Assembly: GCF_041624275.1 (NCBI RefSeq)
Contig: NZ_JBFJVE010000095.1
Span: forward strand, 1-11,118
Reading direction: 5' to 3'
Source of the DNA: Shimia sp041624275
GTDB taxonomy: Bacteria > Pseudomonadota > Alphaproteobacteria > Rhodobacterales > Rhodobacteraceae
Length of the DNA: 11,118 nucleotides
The position numbers were made by a program, and so were the translations under genes. The stretch's first letter is position 1; each line of letters starts with the position of its first letter. The notes beneath the pieces were generated by a model. That model worked only from the letters and a program-made list of their open reading frames with translations. It had not been told where the DNA came from and searched no databases. Below are positions 8,840 through 11,118 of the stretch, in pieces.

Positions 8840-10279
8840 TTACTGAACCAGCGTCGCGGCCGCGGCCTGGGCGATGCCCTCGATGCCGAACAGGTTGACG
8901 ACCCCCAGCACCATAACCGCCGCCGAGCCCATCAGAAGGCCCCACAGCACCGGCGAGCGGCCGCGGTCCAGCTCTTCGCCCTCGTCACCGAAATACATGT
9001 AGTAGACGATGCGCAGGTAATAGAAGGCGCCGATCACCGAGGCCACGACCCCGAGCACCGCCAGCCAGGCCAGCCCGGCGTCATAGGCCGCGCGCAGCAC
9101 ATAGAACTTGCCGAAGAAACCGACCAGCGGCGGCACGCCAGCCAGCGAGAACAGCAGCACCAGCATCGCCAGCGCCCGGCCCGAGTCGCGGCGCGCATAC
9201 ATGTTCAGCGCCCTGATGTCGGTGACCGGCTGGCCGTCCTTTTCCATGGTCAGGATGAAGGCGAAAGTGCCGACATTCATGGTGACATAGATCGCCATGT
9301 AGATCAGCAGCGCCTGAACGCCAAAGGCCGTGCCCGCCGCCAGACCCATCAGCGCATAGCCCATGTGGGCGATCGAGGAATAGGCCATCAGGCGTTTGAT
9401 GTTGGTCTGCCCGATCGCCGCCACGGCGCCAAGGAACATCGACAGCACCGACAGCAGCGCGATGATCTGCTGCCAGTCGCCGACCACGCCGCCAAAGGCG
9501 TCATGCAGCACCCGGGCAAACAGCCCCATCGCCGCCACTTTCGGCGCGGTGGCAAAGAACGCGGTGATCGGGGTCGGCGCGCCCTCGTAGACGTCCGGGG
9601 TCCACATGTGGAACGGCACCGCCGACACTTTGAAGGCCAGACCGGCAGTGACCAGCGTCAGGCCCAGCAGCAGACCGATCCCGGCCTGGCCGTGACCGGC
9701 AGCTTCGATGATGCCGGCGAAAAGCGTGGTGCCGGCGAAACCGTAGACCAGCGAAGAGCCGAACAGCAGCAGCCCCGAAGACAGCGCGCCGAGCACGAAG
9801 TATTTCAGACCCGCTTCCGAGGATTTCACCGAGTCGCGGCGCATCGAGGCCACCACGTAGAGCGACAGCGATTGCAGCTCGAGCCCCATGTAAAGCGCCA
9901 TCAGGTCTCCGGCCGAGACCATCACCATCATGCCGACCACGGCCAGCGTGACCAGCACCGGGTATTCGAAACGCAGCATGCCGCGCCGGCTCATGTATTC
10001 CTGCCCCATGACCAGCACCGCGGCGGCCGAGAGCAGGATGGTGATCTTGGCGAAACGAGCAAAGGCATCGTCCTGGAACATGCCTGCGAAGGCTTCGCGC
10101 GCACCGTCGCCGCTGACGCCGATCCACGCGGCGACCAGCACGAAGACGCCGGCGGTGGCCCAGGTCAGGGTCGATGCCAGCTTGTCCTTGCCGGCATAGA
10201 CCGCGCCGACAAGGGCCGCCATCGCATAGAGCGCCAGAAGGATTTCCGGCAGAATGATATTCAGATCAGCCTGGATCAT
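8840..10279 (-). CDS. nuoN: NADH-quinone oxidoreductase subunit N
   Basis: NuoN is one of the three antiporter-like membrane subunits of respiratory complex I, which pumps protons across the inner membrane while NADH is oxidised by quinone. The 479-residue product is hydrophobic along its whole length, as expected for about 14 membrane helices. The charged residues of the proton path are in place: Glu134 (MGLEL), Lys159 (GLKYF), Lys217 (FKVSAVPFH), Lys247 (APKVAA) and Lys391 (FFGKF). The signature KVSAVPFHMWTPDVYEGAP is intact. The ATG at 10279 has AAGGAG 11 bases upstream (10296-10291), overlapping the end of nuoM, whose stop is only 15 bases away. The two genes are surely in one transcript, which ends at the terminator at 8775-8811. 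Nothing is missing or broken. Confidence 0.97.
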   Translation of the reverse strand: MIQADLNIILPEILLALYAMAALVGAVYAGKDKLASTLTWATAGVFVLVAAWIGVSGDGAREAFAGMFQDDAFARFAKITILLSAAAVLVMGQEYMSRRGMLRFEYPVLVTLAVVGMMVMVSAGDLMALYMGLELQSLSLYVVASMRRDSVKSSEAGLKYFVLGALSSGLLLFGSSLVYGFAGTTLFAGIIEAAGHGQAGIGLLLGLTLVTAGLAFKVSAVPFHMWTPDVYEGAPTPITAFFATAPKVAAMGLFARVLHDAFGGVVGDWQQIIALLSVLSMFLGAVAAIGQTNIKRLMAYSSIAHMGYALMGLAAGTAFGVQALLIYMAIYVTMNVGTFAFILTMEKDGQPVTDIRALNMYARRDSGRALAMLVLLFSLAGVPPLVGFFGKFYVLRAAYDAGLAWLAVLGVVASVIGAFYYLRIVYYMYFGDEGEELDRGRSPVLWGLLMGSAAVMVLGVVNLFGIEGIAQAAAATLVQ

Positions 10280-10294
10280 GTTCTCAAGCTCTCC

Positions 10295-11118
10295 TTAATG
10301 CGACGCGATTTGCGTGTCCCCGAGAGGGGCATGCGCCAGTGCGGTTTCGTAATTGTTGATCAGCGCCTCGACCGACGGGCCGATGATGTCGGTGACCAGC
10401 GGCGGGTAGACCCCCAAAAGAAGGGTCATCGCCACCAGCGGTGCAAAGATCCATTTCTCGCGCTTGGTCATGTCGGTGATCGACTTCAGGCTTTCCTTGA
10501 TCAGGTCTCCGAAGACCACGCGGCGGTAGAGCCACAGGGCGTAGGAGGCCGAGAAGATCACGCCCGATGCCGCGAAGAGCGCCACCCAGGTGTTGGCCTT
10601 GAAGATGCCGAGGATGGTCAGGAATTCGCCGACGAAACCCGAGGTGCCCGGCAGGCCGACATTGGCCATGGTGAAGAACATGAAGATCAGCGCATAGGCC
10701 GGCATCCGGTTCACCAGACCGCCATAGGCGTCGATGTCGCGGGTGTGCATACGGTCATAGATCACGCCGACGCAGAGGAAGAGCGCGCCCGAGATGAAGC
10801 CGTGGCTCAGCATCTGGAAGATGGCGCCGTCGATACCCTGCTGGTTGGCGGCAAAGATGCCCATGGTCACGTAACCCATGTGGGCGACCGAGGAATAGGC
10901 GATCAGCTTTTTCATGTCTTCCTGCACCAGCGCCACCAGCGAGGTGTAGACAATGGCGATCGCCGACATCCACAGCACCAGATCGGTCATCACCGCAGAT
11001 CCCACCGGGAACATCGGCAGCGAGAAGCGCAGGAAGCCATAGCCACCGAGCTTCAACAGAATGCCTGCCAGGATCACCGAGCCCGCGGTCGGCGCTTCCA
11101 CGTGCGCATCCGGCAACC
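10295..11118 (-). CDS. nuoM: NADH-quinone oxidoreductase subunit M, C-terminal part
   Basis: The gene continues past the right edge, so only about the last 274 codons of a protein that is normally near 510 residues are present. NuoM is another antiporter-like proton-pumping subunit of complex I. The visible part opens with LPDAHVEAPTAGSVILAG, the conserved helix 7-8 region, followed by LLKLGGYGFLRF with the key buried lysine. AYSSVAHMGYVTMG and GLPGTSGFVGEFL, both strongly conserved in NuoM, come next, and then the amphipathic C-terminal region. It ends with TAA at 10297-10295. nuoN follows after 15 bases. Upstream nuo genes should lie beyond the right edge. Confidence 0.97.
   Translation of the reverse strand, partial: LPDAHVEAPTAGSVILAGILLKLGGYGFLRFSLPMFPVGSAVMTDLVLWMSAIAIVYTSLVALVQEDMKKLIAYSSVAHMGYVTMGIFAANQQGIDGAIFQMLSHGFISGALFLCVGVIYDRMHTRDIDAYGGLVNRMPAYALIFMFFTMANVGLPGTSGFVGEFLTILGIFKANTWVALFAASGVIFSASYALWLYRRVVFGDLIKESLKSITDMTKREKWIFAPLVAMTLLLGVYPPLVTDIIGPSVEALINNYETALAHAPLGDTQIASH

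Overview
This window comes from a high-GC alphaproteobacterium, most likely a member of the Rhodobacteraceae (roseobacter, Rhodobacter or Paracoccus type). The evidence is strong G/C preference at third codon positions, the gene order nuoM-nuoN-birA-coaX-rnj, a Hint-domain protein of the kind common in that family, and an intergenic hairpin/TATTT element that I recall as common in these genomes. The strain or species cannot be named from the sequence alone.

Layout. The left half is read on the plus strand: the 3' end of a Hint-domain protein gene (1-272), an intergenic region with a repeat-like double hairpin (about 309-375), prfC for release factor 3 (426-2033), an unknown gene (2091-2843) overlapping a family 2 glycosyltransferase gene by 4 bp (2840-3811), then a DEAD-box RNA helicase gene (3976-5403) with its own promoter and a structured leader of about 90 nt. 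The right half is read on the minus strand. nuoM (partial at the right edge) and nuoN end the respiratory complex I operon, and a strong intrinsic terminator follows at 8775-8811. Then comes a tight birA-coaX-rnj group: 25 nt between birA and coaX, and a 4 bp overlap between coaX and rnj. The two halves converge on a bidirectional terminator at 5443-5472. No gap longer than 300 bases lacks a gene; the longest (3812-3975) holds the helicase promoter and leader.

How the genes work together. Most are housekeeping genes. NuoM and NuoN are membrane proton-pumping subunits of NADH dehydrogenase. BirA attaches biotin to carboxylases, CoaX starts coenzyme A synthesis, RNase J degrades and processes RNA, the DEAD-box helicase unwinds RNA, and RF3 recycles release factors during translation termination. 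The unknown protein and the glycosyltransferase look translationally coupled and may form a small surface-glycan or glycosylation unit, but their substrate cannot be read from the sequence.

I found no clear new defence, mobile or biosynthetic system. The items most worth a second look are the helicase leader, with a possible three-way junction and two mutually exclusive hairpins next to the start codon; the 11-bp palindrome overlapping a possible promoter just before the unknown gene; the unknown protein itself; and the two copies of a hairpin/TATTT intergenic element. Base pairings were found by eye, not by energy calculation.
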